From the NCBI GenBank assembly GCA_045627405.1, contig JAZQNP010000040.1:1-64000 (forward strand): a stretch of 64,000 nucleotides of DNA, read 5' to 3'. Positions within the stretch are counted from its first letter, which is position 1; every line of letters starts with the position of its first letter. This document shows, piece by piece, positions 18,245 through 27,193 of the stretch. The notes under the pieces were generated by a model. It saw only the letters and a list, made by a program, of their open reading frames with translations. It made no database searches and had not been told where the DNA came from. Source of the stretch: Firm-04 sp045627405. GTDB lineage: Bacteria; Bacillota; Clostridia; Oscillospirales; Ruminococcaceae. The position numbers were made by a program, and so were the translations under genes.

Positions 18245-19474
18245 ATGGGCATTTTCAGTAAAATCCGTGACGGTCTGAAAAAGACGCGCGACAGCCTGAT
18301 GAAGGGCATGCGCAGAATGCTCGGCTCGTTTACGAAGATTGACGAGGAGCTGTTTGAACAGCTCGAAGAAACGATGATTATGGGCGACATGGGCGCGGAG
18401 ACTGCCATGCAGATCTGCGACACACTGCGCGACCGTGTGAAAGAGCGCGGCATCACGGATCCGAATGATATTATGGGTCTGATTCAGGAGATCACCGCCG
18501 AGATGATGGGCGAGGACGAGGCTCTTGATCTCTCAACGACGCCCTCTGTGGTGCTGGTCATCGGCGTGAACGGCGCGGGCAAGACCACGACCATCGGCAA
18601 GCTGTGCAATCAGCTCAAACAGGACGGTAAGCGCGTACTGGTTGCGGCAGCGGATACGTTTCGTGCTGCGGCGATCGACCAGCTCGCGGTCTGGACAGAA
18701 CGATCGGGCGTGGAGCTGGTGCGCCATGCCGAGGGCAGTGACCCTGCGGCGGTCGTGTTCGATGCAATCACTGCTGCAAAGGCAAGAGGCTGTGATGTGG
18801 TCATCTGCGACACGGCGGGCAGACTGCACAACAAGAAGAATCTCATGCAGGAGCTTGCAAAAATTAACCGGATCATCGACCGTGAGGCGGAGGGCTGCGC
18901 AAAGGAATGCCTGCTGGTTCTCGACGCGACAACCGGTCAGAATGCCGTCAATCAGGCGCGGCTCTTTCAGGAGGTTGCGCCCATTACAGGCATCGTGCTG
19001 ACAAAGCTCGACGGTACGGCAAAGGGCGGAATTGTCATCTCGATTCGCCATGAACTCGGCATTCCGGTCAAGCTGATCGGCGTGGGCGAGGGCATTGACG
19101 ATTTACAGCCGTTTGATTCCAAATCCTTTATTGACGCGCTGTTTGATCAGGAGAATGAAAGTGATGCTGCAACGGATGAAGCCGATGCGGCTCCGGACAG
19201 TGCAGAGGAACTGCCGGAAGCCGAGCCGGAGGTTTTCGAGGATGCAGATGATGACAATGGGCCGTCTGTCATGGAGCAGGTGATCGAGGAGATCGAAGCT
19301 GCGGAAGCAGCGGCAGAGGCGAACGCGCTTTCTGATGCTCAGGAGACAGAGGATGCTGCGGAACCTGCTGACGATGTTTCTGATGAGGCGGCAGACGAAC
19401 CAGCAGACGAACCGGCGGAGGAGCCGGCGGAGGAATCGAAGAAAAAGCGCGGGTTCCTCTGGTGGAGAAAATAA
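18245..19474 (+). CDS. ftsY: Signal recognition particle receptor FtsY with a C-terminal acidic extension
   Basis: Docks SRP-bound ribosomes to the membrane. 409 residues. The NG GTPase is complete and begins almost at residue 1: GVNGAGKTT from 107, DTAGR from 189, TKLDG from 253, followed by GGIVISIRHELGIPVKLIGVGE. What is odd is the tail: residues about 305-409 are highly acidic (Asp/Glu/Ala-rich, EPADEPAEEPAEE near the end) and finish with a basic-aromatic cap SKKKRGFLWWRK. Classical FtsY carries its acidic A domain in front of the NG domain. AAAGGAG precedes ATG 18245. The rdgB gene starts one base after the stop. Confidence 0.95.
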   Translation: MGIFSKIRDGLKKTRDSLMKGMRRMLGSFTKIDEELFEQLEETMIMGDMGAETAMQICDTLRDRVKERGITDPNDIMGLIQEITAEMMGEDEALDLSTTPSVVLVIGVNGAGKTTTIGKLCNQLKQDGKRVLVAAADTFRAAAIDQLAVWTERSGVELVRHAEGSDPAAVVFDAITAAKARGCDVVICDTAGRLHNKKNLMQELAKINRIIDREAEGCAKECLLVLDATTGQNAVNQARLFQEVAPITGIVLTKLDGTAKGGIVISIRHELGIPVKLIGVGEGIDDLQPFDSKSFIDALFDQENESDAATDEADAAPDSAEELPEAEPEVFEDADDDNGPSVMEQVIEEIEAAEAAAEANALSDAQETEDAAEPADDVSDEAADEPADEPAEEPAEESKKKRGFLWWRK

Positions 19475-19475
19475 T

Positions 19476-20084
19476 ATGGTCAAGCTGATACTTGCGACAA
19501 ACAACAAAAACAAGCTGCGGGAAATCCGCGAAATGCTTGCTGACACGGATGTTTTCGTGGTGGCACAGGCGGAGGCAGGCTATGATTTTGATGTCGAGGA
19601 AACCGGCACGACCTTTGCTGAGAACGCTGAAATCAAGGCGGAAGCAATCTGGAACGCGGCGCGTGAACGCGGAGAAGCATGCTATGTGCTTGCCGATGAC
19701 AGCGGTCTGTCTGTCGATGCGCTGAACGGGGAACCGGGCGTGTTTTCTCACCGCTGGGCAGGCGAGCATGCAACGGATGCAGACCGCATTGCAAAGCTGC
19801 TGGACGCGCTCCGAAAGATTCCCGATGAAAAACGCGGCGCGCATTTTGCATGCTGCATGTGCCTCATCACGGATGACGGGGCACATCATATTTTTGAGGG
19901 CAGAGTGGAAGGTGTGATTCTGCATACACCGCGCGGTGAAAACGGCTTTGGCTATGATCCGGTTTTCGGCTATGGCGACCGCAGCTTTGCGGAGCTTTCT
20001 GCCGAAGAGAAAAATGCCGTATCACACAGACACAATGCGCTGACACAGGTGCTGGCATATTTCCGCGAAAGAAAAGCAAATTGA
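19476..20084 (+). CDS. rdgB: RdgB/HAM1 family XTP/dITP pyrophosphatase
   Basis: Hydrolyses non-canonical purine nucleoside triphosphates (ITP, dITP, XTP) to monophosphates, keeping them out of nucleic acids. 202 residues. N-terminal ATNNKNKLREI, then ETGTTFAENAEIKA and LADDSGLSVDALNGEPGVFSHRWAG, and C-terminal GENGFGYDPVF and SHRHNAL: all family motifs are present. ATG 19476 is one base after the ftsY stop, with GGTGGAG eight bases upstream inside ftsY, so translation is coupled. Confidence 0.96.
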   Translation: MVKLILATNNKNKLREIREMLADTDVFVVAQAEAGYDFDVEETGTTFAENAEIKAEAIWNAARERGEACYVLADDSGLSVDALNGEPGVFSHRWAGEHATDADRIAKLLDALRKIPDEKRGAHFACCMCLITDDGAHHIFEGRVEGVILHTPRGENGFGYDPVFGYGDRSFAELSAEEKNAVSHRHNALTQVLAYFRERKAN

Positions 20085-20119
20085 TAAAAAGTCTTCTGTG
20101 ACGGAAAGGGGTACCAAAT

Positions 20120-20591
20120 ATGCTGAAACAAACCGTCATGGGATTGTTTTGTGTGTATGCGCCGGTACTCTGCACTGCGTGCGGCAGCATGCAAGGAGAT
20201 CGCAGAGGAGACGGCACCCGAATCTTTGCAGAGTGACGATTGGTTTCTGGATCCGGAGCGGCTCAGCGGCATTTCGATAGAAACGCAGCAGCCGGTTTAT
20301 ACGCCGGATACGACGGAAATGGAAATTGTTCTTACCAACACGGGGGATCGGAATGTCGCCTTTGCGGCAAGTCGGTTTGCCCTGCTGCGGTATACCGATG
20401 ACGGTGCAGAAGAGATCACCTATGTCGGCAAAAGCTGCTCGTGTCAGCCGTCCGGCGGCACGGTGTATGCACACAGCAGTACCGTTTGGACAATCTACCT
20501 GCGTGAATATGAAGAAACTGCGCTGTCTGCCGGTGAATATGCGTTCTGCTTTGGCGATAAGGAAGCGCGTTTTACGGTAGCGGTATCATAA
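20120..20591 (+). pseudogene. Lipoprotein with Ig-like fold, interrupted by an apparent one-base frameshift
   Basis: From ATG 20120, which has a good GAAAGGGG ribosome site, the reading is a lipoprotein signal (MLKQTVMGLFCVYAPVLCTACG, Cys21 as lipid site) that ends at TGA 20234. The mature part continues in the neighbouring frame from about 20185 to 20591: an Ig-like beta domain with VLTNTGDRNVAFAASRF, TVWTIYLREYE and LSAGEYAFCFGD. A GTG at 20151 could start that second frame, but it lacks a ribosome site and gives no signal. A one-base shift between about 20185 and 20234 would restore a single lipoprotein of about 157 residues. Real decay, sequencing error or recoding are all open. Function unknown; the domain resembles bacterial Ig-like lipoproteins of Firmicutes. 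Confidence 0.65.
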
Positions 20592-20613
20592 CGATGAATA
20601 GAAGGGAAAGACT

Positions 20614-20925
20614 ATGCTGACAAGTAAACAGCGCGCACAGCTGCGCGGGATGGCTTCGACAATGGAAAGCATTCTCACGGTCGGAAAAGGCGGTATGAGT
20701 GCGCAGCTCATCAAGCAGGCTGCCGACGCGCTCTTAAAAAGGGAACTGATCAAAGGCAATGTGCTGGAAACCTGCGAATTTTCCGCAAGGGAGGCGGCTG
20801 AGCAGATTGCCGCCGAAACCGGTGCGGAGGTTGTCTGTGCAATCGGCAATCGCTTTGTGCTGTATAAGGCGCATCCGAAAAAACCGGTGATTGAGCTGGT
20901 CGGCACAAAAAAACGCGTCAGATGA
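20614..20925 (+). CDS. yhbY: YhbY family RNA-binding protein (CRM domain)
   Basis: Small protein associated with 50S pre-ribosomes in bacteria. 103 residues consisting of one CRM domain: LTSKQRAQLRGMA at the N-terminus, then VGKGGMS with the glycine-rich loop equivalent to GxxG, and C-terminal GNRFVLYKAHPKKP. AGAAGGGAAAG precedes ATG 20614. Its stop overlaps the nadD start by four bases, and the yhbY-nadD-yqeK order is standard for Firmicutes. Confidence 0.94.
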   Translation: MLTSKQRAQLRGMASTMESILTVGKGGMSAQLIKQAADALLKRELIKGNVLETCEFSAREAAEQIAAETGAEVVCAIGNRFVLYKAHPKKPVIELVGTKKRVR

Positions 20926-21548
20926 AACGGCAGATCGGCTTGTTCGGCGGCAGCTTCAATCCCATTCACAACGGACATCTGCATCTGGTGCATGCAGTGA
21001 AGCATGCCATGCGGCTTGACGGTGTGCTGCTCATGCCGACAGGAGAAGCCCCGCACAAAAGCTCGGAAGAGTATGCGCCGGCGGCGGATCGTCTTGCGAT
21101 GTGCAGGCTCGCGGCGCAGCCTTATCCGTGGCTCAGGGTTTCGGATTATGAAATCCGCAAATCCGGGAAAAGCTATACGGTGGAGACGCTTCGCGCTCTG
21201 ACTGCCGCAAACCCGGATACCGGGTGGACACTGATGATCGGCAGTGACATGCTGCTGACCTTTGATACATGGCGCATGTGGCAGGAAATCCTGAAAATGG
21301 CACGCGTCTGCGCGGTTTCCAGAGAACCCGGTGATCTGCCGCTTCTCTTTGATCAGGCGGATGCGCTTTGCACCGCATGTCCCGGAGCCGATATTCGGGT
21401 GCTTTCTGTGGACGCTGTGCCTGTTTCTTCTACACAAATTCGGATAAATATGCGAAAGAATGCAGATTGCTCTTGCCTTTTGCCGGAAAATGTAGTACAA
21501 TATATTTTGGATCACGGAATTTATTCTGCGCATCCGACCGCCACTTGA
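20922..21548 (+). CDS. nadD: Nicotinate-nucleotide adenylyltransferase
   Basis: Joins nicotinate mononucleotide and ATP to give deamido-NAD in NAD synthesis. 208 residues. GGSFNPIHNGHL at 9-20 holds the nucleotidyltransferase HxGH site (His-Asn-Gly-His), and C-terminal SSTQIRINMRKN matches the ISSTxIR motif of the family. ATG 20922 overlaps the yhbY stop. Followed after 28 bases by yqeK. Confidence 0.96.
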   Translation: MKRQIGLFGGSFNPIHNGHLHLVHAVKHAMRLDGVLLMPTGEAPHKSSEEYAPAADRLAMCRLAAQPYPWLRVSDYEIRKSGKSYTVETLRALTAANPDTGWTLMIGSDMLLTFDTWRMWQEILKMARVCAVSREPGDLPLLFDQADALCTACPGADIRVLSVDAVPVSSTQIRINMRKNADCSCLLPENVVQYILDHGIYSAHPTAT

Positions 21549-21576
21549 TTCTGTAAAGGAGGTGCTGCATGACGCG

Positions 21577-22215
21577 ATGGGCAAATCGGTTATAAATGAG
21601 GAAGTGCGCGAGATCACGGCTCTGCTGAAAGCAAGGCTTTCCAAAAAGCGTTTTACCCATTCGGTGAATGTCGCACGCGCAGCGTATATGCTGGCAGAAC
21701 GCTGGGGTGCCAATCCCGATCAGGCATATCTTGCCGGACTGCTGCACGACTGCTGCAAGGAGCTTTCTTTCCAGGAGCAGGAGGAGCTGATGCGGAACGG
21801 TCCGTTTCCGGTCAGCGAAATTGAGTGGCAGAGCAAACCCGTCTGGCACGGTATTGCAGCGGCTTCTTACATGCACACGGAGCTTGGGATAAACGATATG
21901 GAGATTCTTGCCGCAGCACGCTGGCACACGGTCGGACATGCCGGCATGACACGGCTCGAAGAGGTTGTCTATATGGCAGATCTGATCTCTGCCGACCGCA
22001 CTTACCGTGATGTGGAGCATTTTCGCAAGCTTGCACACAGCGATTTGCAGCAGGCGATGCTGGAAGCATTCCAGTACGCGATTGCTTCTCTGATGAAAAA
22101 AGGAACACCGCTGCCGCTCTGTACGGCGGAGGCATATAATTTCTATCTGGCGCAGGGCGCGCCCAAGCAAAAGCCGGCGGAACGAAAGAAATCGTCCGGT
22201 ACAAAGGAGAATTAA
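21577..22215 (+). CDS. yqeK: HD-domain Ap4A hydrolase YqeK
   Basis: The YqeK family splits diadenosine tetraphosphate symmetrically to two ADP. 212 residues with an HD domain: RFTHSVNVA gives the first His (28), LLHDCCKE gives HD at 57-58, and HGIAAA and HTVGHAGM supply further metal ligands. I start at ATG 21577; the in-frame GTG at 21562 lies inside the AAAGGAGGT ribosome site (21555-21563) itself. The ribosome-site spacing of 13 bases is long. The C-terminal tail is basic (KQKPAERKKS). Confidence 0.92.
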   Translation: MGKSVINEEVREITALLKARLSKKRFTHSVNVARAAYMLAERWGANPDQAYLAGLLHDCCKELSFQEQEELMRNGPFPVSEIEWQSKPVWHGIAAASYMHTELGINDMEILAAARWHTVGHAGMTRLEEVVYMADLISADRTYRDVEHFRKLAHSDLQQAMLEAFQYAIASLMKKGTPLPLCTAEAYNFYLAQGAPKQKPAERKKSSGTKEN

Positions 22216-22221
22216 CAGATT

Positions 22222-23535
22222 ATGAGCAAACACGCAAACAAAGCGAAAGCGCGTCGGCGTGAGGCATATATCCCCAAGCACGGGGCAGATGAGCTAAGGA
22301 ATAAGAAGCAGAAAGCCGGATCCCGTTCCTCCGGCAGTGCGAAAACAAAACGCCGCCAGATGAACTGGATCGAACGGTGCCTGACGGTACTTGCGGTGAT
22401 CGGCGGTCTGGCACTCTGCACGGCGATGGTCTTTCACATTAAGATGTTTCCTGTGGAGAGAACCGATGAAAACGGAAATCTCTATACCGCCCGTATCTCT
22501 CTGATGGAAAAGATTCGCAGCTGGAAACCGTTTGTCGGTCTGGACGGTGAACTGGAATCCAAAGAGTATTCCCTCGCACCGCAAAGCAGTGTTGTTGAAG
22601 AAGGGGAGCCGTTTGACGACGGTCTGGATCTTGATCAGATTCAGGAAGGTCAGTTTACCGTGCTGTTCCTCGGACTGGATGAGACACGCTATAATACGGA
22701 TGTCATGATGCTGGCGATGTTTGACATTGCTGCAAATGAAATCAATATTCTGCAAATCCCGCGCGACAGCTTTGTTCCGGATTATACGAGGTTTGAAGCA
22801 GGCAAGATCAACAGCGTCTATTCGATGGGTACTTCGGACGCATCCAATGTGCAGCGGGTGGTTGACTGTATCGAGGAAACATTCCAGATACCGATTGACC
22901 GCTATGTGACAACCGGCTGCAATGACATCGTCAAGATTGTCGATCTGATCGGCGGCGTTCCGATTGATATGCCGTATACCATCTACTATGAACCGGGCAA
23001 GACCATCTACAAAGGCGAGCAGGTGCTCAGCGGAAAACAGGCGGAATGGATGGTGCGTTACCGTCATGCCTACAATGAGGGCGACATCGGCAGAATGAAA
23101 GCACAGCGCATCTTCCTAGCTGCGGCGATGCAGAAGGTCTGTGACATCGGCACGATCGAGCTGATGGGCTATGTTGATACAATCATTGACGAGGAGCTGA
23201 TCGGTTCCAATCTCTCGCTGGATGAGATCAGCAAGCTCTCGGATTTCGCGACGACAATCGGCATGGAAAAAATCACGATGTATATGCTGCCGGGCGAGGG
23301 TGTGAATTATTATCCGGAAAACTGGAAGGAATATCGCTATTACTCTGTCTGGTCGATTCACAAGCCGGCGACGATTGATCTGCTGAATGCACATTTCCGC
23401 CCCTACTATGAGGATGTGGACGATCTGCCGATTGAGGAGCTTGTGACAGAGGGCAATTATCTCAATACAATGTATGACGATGACAGTGTCGATTTCCAGG
23501 AAATTGAGGACGGCGGCACGTTTTACGGAAAATGA
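22222..23535 (+). CDS. LytR-CpsA-Psr (LCP) family cell-wall polymer ligase
   Basis: LCP proteins attach undecaprenyl-linked wall polymers to peptidoglycan. 437 residues: a strongly basic N-terminal cytoplasmic part (1-46), one membrane helix (about 50-72), then an extracellular LCP domain with TVLFLGLDETRYNTDVMML near 145, the Arg-Asp containing IPRDSF near 180, KINSVYSMG, and VSGKQ-like VLSGKQAEWMVRYRHAYNEGDIGRMKAQRIFL. A C-terminal acidic stretch follows. Lies in the nadD-yqeK-LCP-rsfS order seen in many clostridia. Polymer substrate is not shown. Confidence 0.92.
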   Translation: MSKHANKAKARRREAYIPKHGADELRNKKQKAGSRSSGSAKTKRRQMNWIERCLTVLAVIGGLALCTAMVFHIKMFPVERTDENGNLYTARISLMEKIRSWKPFVGLDGELESKEYSLAPQSSVVEEGEPFDDGLDLDQIQEGQFTVLFLGLDETRYNTDVMMLAMFDIAANEINILQIPRDSFVPDYTRFEAGKINSVYSMGTSDASNVQRVVDCIEETFQIPIDRYVTTGCNDIVKIVDLIGGVPIDMPYTIYYEPGKTIYKGEQVLSGKQAEWMVRYRHAYNEGDIGRMKAQRIFLAAAMQKVCDIGTIELMGYVDTIIDEELIGSNLSLDEISKLSDFATTIGMEKITMYMLPGEGVNYYPENWKEYRYYSVWSIHKPATIDLLNAHFRPYYEDVDDLPIEELVTEGNYLNTMYDDDSVDFQEIEDGGTFYGK

Positions 23536-23552
23536 TTGAAAGGGGAATTTCC

Positions 23553-23924
23553 ATGACCACGCAGGAAAAACTGGAAAAAATAGTTCGGATTCTCGATCAA
23601 AAGAAGGCACAGGATATTCAGGTCATCGGGATCACAAATCTCACCATTATCGCAGATTATTTCGTGATTGCAACCGGTACCAGCACGACACAGGTCAAAT
23701 CGCTGGCGGATGAGGTGGATTTTCAGCTCGGTGAAGCAGGCGTGGAGCCGCGCGGTGTTGAGGGCGTGCGCTCTGCAAACTGGATTGTTCTGGATTATGA
23801 CGATATTGTTGTGCATGTGTTCTACCGCGATACGCGAGCGGAATATCAGCTCGAACGGCTTTGGGCAGACGGTGAGCAGGTCGATATTTCCCATCTGCTG
23901 ATCGACGAAAGCGGTGCGGACTGA
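23553..23924 (+). CDS. rsfS: Ribosome silencing factor RsfS
   Basis: Binds L14 and blocks subunit joining when nutrients are low. 123 residues, normal size. Contains ITNLTIIADYFVIATGTSTTQVKSLADEV and NWIVLDYDDIVVHVFY, the family hallmarks. ATG 23553 has AAAGGGGA ten bases upstream; an earlier in-frame ATG at 23532 overlaps the previous gene and has no ribosome site. Its stop shares a base with the start of the next gene. Confidence 0.96.
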   Translation: MTTQEKLEKIVRILDQKKAQDIQVIGITNLTIIADYFVIATGTSTTQVKSLADEVDFQLGEAGVEPRGVEGVRSANWIVLDYDDIVVHVFYRDTRAEYQLERLWADGEQVDISHLLIDESGAD

Positions 23925-24271
23925 TGAATGAGAACGGGCGAAAGCTTGCGGTGATCGTCGGCGGCTATATGATTGTCAAGCAGCTCCTGAACGGCATCAT
24001 CGGCGGTTTTGGCGGGATGAATCTCTTTTTGCTGCTCTTTGCTGCCGCCGCTGCAATTTGCCTCTGGTTTGGCGTGAAGTCTGCCAACCTGATTGTTGCA
24101 ATTCTGCTGATGCTGTTTGCCTGTGCCTATATGCCGGGCAATCTGCGCAATGTCGGACGGGACTCCGTCTATCTTCTTTATATTCTCGAAGGTGTTTTGG
24201 ATATGCTCGGCGCGTGTATGCTGGCATTTCATCCGGATGTGCGCGAACACTGCAACATGCTGAAAAAATAA
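23924..24271 (+). CDS. Small integral membrane protein, unknown
   Basis: 115 residues with about three hydrophobic segments (roughly 8-30, 32-50, 56-72) and a possible fourth near 85-100. Starts in an ATGA overlap with rsfS, so expression is coupled. I recognise no family. The glycine-rich IIGGFGG turn and a short hydrophilic C-terminus (HPDVREHCNMLKK) are the only notable features. It is not followed by a strong terminator before leuS. Confidence 0.75.
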   Translation: MNENGRKLAVIVGGYMIVKQLLNGIIGGFGGMNLFLLLFAAAAAICLWFGVKSANLIVAILLMLFACAYMPGNLRNVGRDSVYLLYILEGVLDMLGACMLAFHPDVREHCNMLKK

Positions 24272-24344
24272 TCTGACAGCTTCGGTGCGTATATCCGACT
24301 GACTTTGTTTATTCTTTCTTACGAAAGTGAGGTTCTATACAATT

Positions 24345-26750
24345 ATGCAGGAATATCGTTTCTCGGAGATCGAGAAGAAATGGCAGGCATACTGGGAAGA
24401 ACATGACTGCTTCCGCGCAGAAAACGGCTCTCAGAAGCCGAAATTCTACGCGCTTGTCGAGTTTCCGTATCCGTCGGGTCACGGCATGCACGTTGGTCAT
24501 ATCAAGGCGTATTCCAGTCTGGAAGTCGTCAGCAGAAAACGCCGTTTGCAGGGCTACAATGTGCTGTTTCCGATCGGCTTTGATGCCTACGGTCTGCCGA
24601 CCGAGAACACCGCAATCAAAACCGGTGTACATCCGCGTCAGGTGACCGACGAAAACATCAAAAAGTTTACCGGACAGCTGAAACGCGTCGGCTTCTCCTT
24701 TGACTGGTCGCGCGTTGTCGATACCACGGAAGAGGATTACTACCGCTGGACACAGTGGATTTTCCTCAAAATGTTTGAGAACGGACTGGTGTTCCGCGAT
24801 ACCACAAGCGTGAACTACTGTCCGAGCTGCAAGGTCGTTCTCTCCAATGAGGACTCGCAGGGCGGCAAGTGTGACGTCTGCCACAGCGACATCGTGCAGA
24901 AGACCAAAGAGGTCTGGTATCTGCGGATTACGCAGTATGCCGACAGGCTCCTGCAAGGACTGGAAACGGTCGATTATCTGCCGAATATCAAATTGCAGCA
25001 GCAGAACTGGATCGGCAAATCAACCGGTGCATTTGTCAACTTCCGGATCAGGGAGCAGGATGAACAGCTCCGGATCTATACCACACGCCCCGATACGCTC
25101 TACGGCGTCACATTCATGGTCATGGCTCCCGAGCATCCGCTGATTGAAAAATATCGCAGCAGCATTGCAAATATAGATGCGCTGGATGCGTACAGAGCCG
25201 AATGTGCAAAGAAAACCGAATTTGAACGCACACAGCTTGTCAAGGAAAAGACCGGTGTGTGCATCGACGGTCTGACTGCGGTCAATCCGCTGACCGGCAA
25301 GGAAATTCCGATCTATGTTGCGGACTATGTCATGATGGGCTACGGTACCGGTGCGATTATGGCGGTTCCGGCACACGATACGCGTGACTATGAATTTGCA
25401 AAGAAGTTCGGCATTGATATTATCGAAGTCATCAAGGGCGGCGATATTTCCAGGGAAGCTTACACCGGCGACGGAGAAATGGTCAATTCCGGTGAGCTGA
25501 ACGGCATCACCAATAAGAAAGCTGCAATCGAAAAAGTGCTGACTGTTCTCGCAGAAAAGGGCTGCGGCGAAGCCGGTGTGCAGTACAAAATGAAAGACTG
25601 GGCGTTCAACCGTCAGAGATATTGGGGCGAGCCGATTCCGCTCGTGCATTGTCCGCACTGCGGCATCGTTGCAGTACCCTATGAGGAGCTTCCGCTCCGC
25701 CTCCCGCCCGTCGAAAACTATGAGCCGGGTACGGACGGTGAAAGCCCGCTTGCAAAGGTCGAATCCTTTGTCAACTGCACCTGCCCCAAGTGCGGCAGCG
25801 CGGCAAAGCGTGAAACGGATACCATGCCGCAGTGGGCAGGTTCTTCCTGGTATTTCCTGCGCTACTGCGATCCGCATAACAATAAGGAGCTGGCGTCGAT
25901 GGACGCGCTCAAATACTGGCTGCCCGTTGACTGGTATAACGGCGGCATGGAGCATGTCACACGCCATATGATCTACTCCCGTTTCTGGCATAAGTTCCTC
26001 TATGACATCGGCGCAGTGCCGACGGATGAGCCGTATGCCAAGCGCACGGCGCAGGGTCTGATTCTTGGCTCCGACGGCGAAAAGATGTCGAAGTCCAAGG
26101 GCAATGTCATTGATCCCAATGATGTCGTCGATCAGTACGGCGCGGATGTGCTGCGCCTCTATGTGCTGTTCATGGGCGATTATGAGAAAGCCGCTCCGTG
26201 GAGCGACAGCAGCGTGAAAGGCTGCAAGCGGTTTGCAGAACGCATCTGGGGCTTGCAGGATCTCGTGACCGACGGCGATGATTACCGTCCTCAGATGCAG
26301 ACATTGATGCACAAGACCATCCGCAAGGTCAGCGAGGATATTGAATCGCTGAAATTCAATACTGCAATCGCCGCGATGATGACACTGGTCAATGAGCTGT
26401 ATGCTTCGGGCAGCGTCACAAAAGGTGAATACCGTACACTGCTCACGCTGCTGTATCCGTTTGCGCCGCACATCACTTCGGAGCTGTATGAGATGACAGG
26501 CTTCGGCACGCTCTGTGATGCGGAATGGGTTGCATTTGACCCCGCACTCTGCATTGATGCACAGGTCGAGATCGTTGTGCAGATCTGCGGCAAGATCAAA
26601 GCCAAGCTGATGATCCCGCAGGGTGCAGATGAGGCGACCGTTGCGGAGATGGCAAAAGCAGATGAGAAAGTGCAGGAGGCACTCGCCGGAAAAACCATTC
26701 GTAAACAGATTTATGTACAAAATAAGCTGCTGAATTTTGTAGCAAATTAA
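24345..26750 (+). CDS. leuS: Leucyl-tRNA synthetase
   Basis: Charges tRNA-Leu. 801 residues, normal for bacterial LeuRS. Class I HIGH box as HVGH in YPSGHGMHVGH near 42-52, a zinc-binding insert with CPSCKVV and CDVCHSD, an editing (CP1) domain with TTRPDTLYGVTFMV and VPAHDTRDYEFAKKFG, KMSKS at KMSKSKGN, and an anticodon-binding C-terminus. ATG 24345 has GTGAGG upstream. No T-box or other leader fits in the 73-base gap before it, unlike thrS. Confidence 0.97.
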   Translation: MQEYRFSEIEKKWQAYWEEHDCFRAENGSQKPKFYALVEFPYPSGHGMHVGHIKAYSSLEVVSRKRRLQGYNVLFPIGFDAYGLPTENTAIKTGVHPRQVTDENIKKFTGQLKRVGFSFDWSRVVDTTEEDYYRWTQWIFLKMFENGLVFRDTTSVNYCPSCKVVLSNEDSQGGKCDVCHSDIVQKTKEVWYLRITQYADRLLQGLETVDYLPNIKLQQQNWIGKSTGAFVNFRIREQDEQLRIYTTRPDTLYGVTFMVMAPEHPLIEKYRSSIANIDALDAYRAECAKKTEFERTQLVKEKTGVCIDGLTAVNPLTGKEIPIYVADYVMMGYGTGAIMAVPAHDTRDYEFAKKFGIDIIEVIKGGDISREAYTGDGEMVNSGELNGITNKKAAIEKVLTVLAEKGCGEAGVQYKMKDWAFNRQRYWGEPIPLVHCPHCGIVAVPYEELPLRLPPVENYEPGTDGESPLAKVESFVNCTCPKCGSAAKRETDTMPQWAGSSWYFLRYCDPHNNKELASMDALKYWLPVDWYNGGMEHVTRHMIYSRFWHKFLYDIGAVPTDEPYAKRTAQGLILGSDGEKMSKSKGNVIDPNDVVDQYGADVLRLYVLFMGDYEKAAPWSDSSVKGCKRFAERIWGLQDLVTDGDDYRPQMQTLMHKTIRKVSEDIESLKFNTAIAAMMTLVNELYASGSVTKGEYRTLLTLLYPFAPHITSELYEMTGFGTLCDAEWVAFDPALCIDAQVEIVVQICGKIKAKLMIPQGADEATVAEMAKADEKVQEALAGKTIRKQIYVQNKLLNFVAN

Positions 26751-26789
26751 CGAAACTGGTTTCCGCTTGCGGGGAATTGCAAAATCCCC

Positions 26790-26818
26790 TTGACAAACGG
26801 GCGATTATATAGTATAAT
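26790..26818 (+). promoter_or_regulatory. Sigma-A promoter of rpsU
   Basis: -35 TTGACA at 26790-26795, 17-base spacer, -10 TATAAT at 26813-26818. A leader of about 90 bases follows; it contains a second TATAAT-like hexamer near 26840. Confidence 0.8.
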
Positions 26819-26913
26819 TGTAATATATTGAGCGCACTTGTATATAATGGGCGCAACGGATCAGATTCGGCGCACTTTATAGATAGCCTCTGGACGTAGG
26901 GAGGGAAAAATTC

Positions 26914-27087
26914 GTGGCAGAAGTACGCGTTGGTAAGAACGAGTCCTTGGACACCGCTTTGAAGCGTTTCAAGCGTTCCTGCGCAAAAGACGGCGTGATC
27001 GCTGAGGTTCGCAAGCGCGAACATTATGAGAAGCCTTCCGTCAAGCGCAAGAAGAAGTCGGAAGCAGCTCGTAAGCGCAAGTTCTGA
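26914..27087 (+). CDS. rpsU: 30S ribosomal protein S21
   Basis: 57 residues, translated by hand. MAEVRVGKNESLDTALKRFK starts the protein, then the conserved middle RKREHYEKPSVKRKKK and a basic Lys/Arg tail ending in RKRKF. S21 sits on the 30S platform and helps initiation. The start codon is GTG 26914 after GGAGGG at 26900-26905. It has its own TTGACA promoter and a strong terminator, so it is a one-gene transcript. Confidence 0.96.
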   Translation: MAEVRVGKNESLDTALKRFKRSCAKDGVIAEVRKREHYEKPSVKRKKKSEAARKRKF

Positions 27088-27159
27088 TCGTCGGGAGTCG
27101 TTCGCAAGCGTTTCGCAGCGAAGCTCATTTTCCTAAGCAGGAATGACGAACAACAAAGA

Positions 27160-27193
27160 AACGGAGCATCGAAATTTCGATGCTCCGTTTTTT
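27160..27193. terminator. Bidirectional intrinsic terminator between rpsU and the GH3 gene
   Basis: Near-perfect palindrome ACGGAGCATCGAA with TTCGATGCTCCGT (27161-27188) followed by TTTTTT on the plus strand; the minus strand reads TTTCTTTG after the stem, so it can also stop the GH3 transcript. Confidence 0.85.

Noticed and set aside
19150..19470. Acidic end of ftsY as a separate small gene
   Set aside because: It is in frame with the NG domain without stop, and the next gene starts one base after its stop.
24345..26720. Long minus-strand frame (566 codons) over leuS
   Set aside because: Fully antisense to leuS, with no start signal and no family motif.
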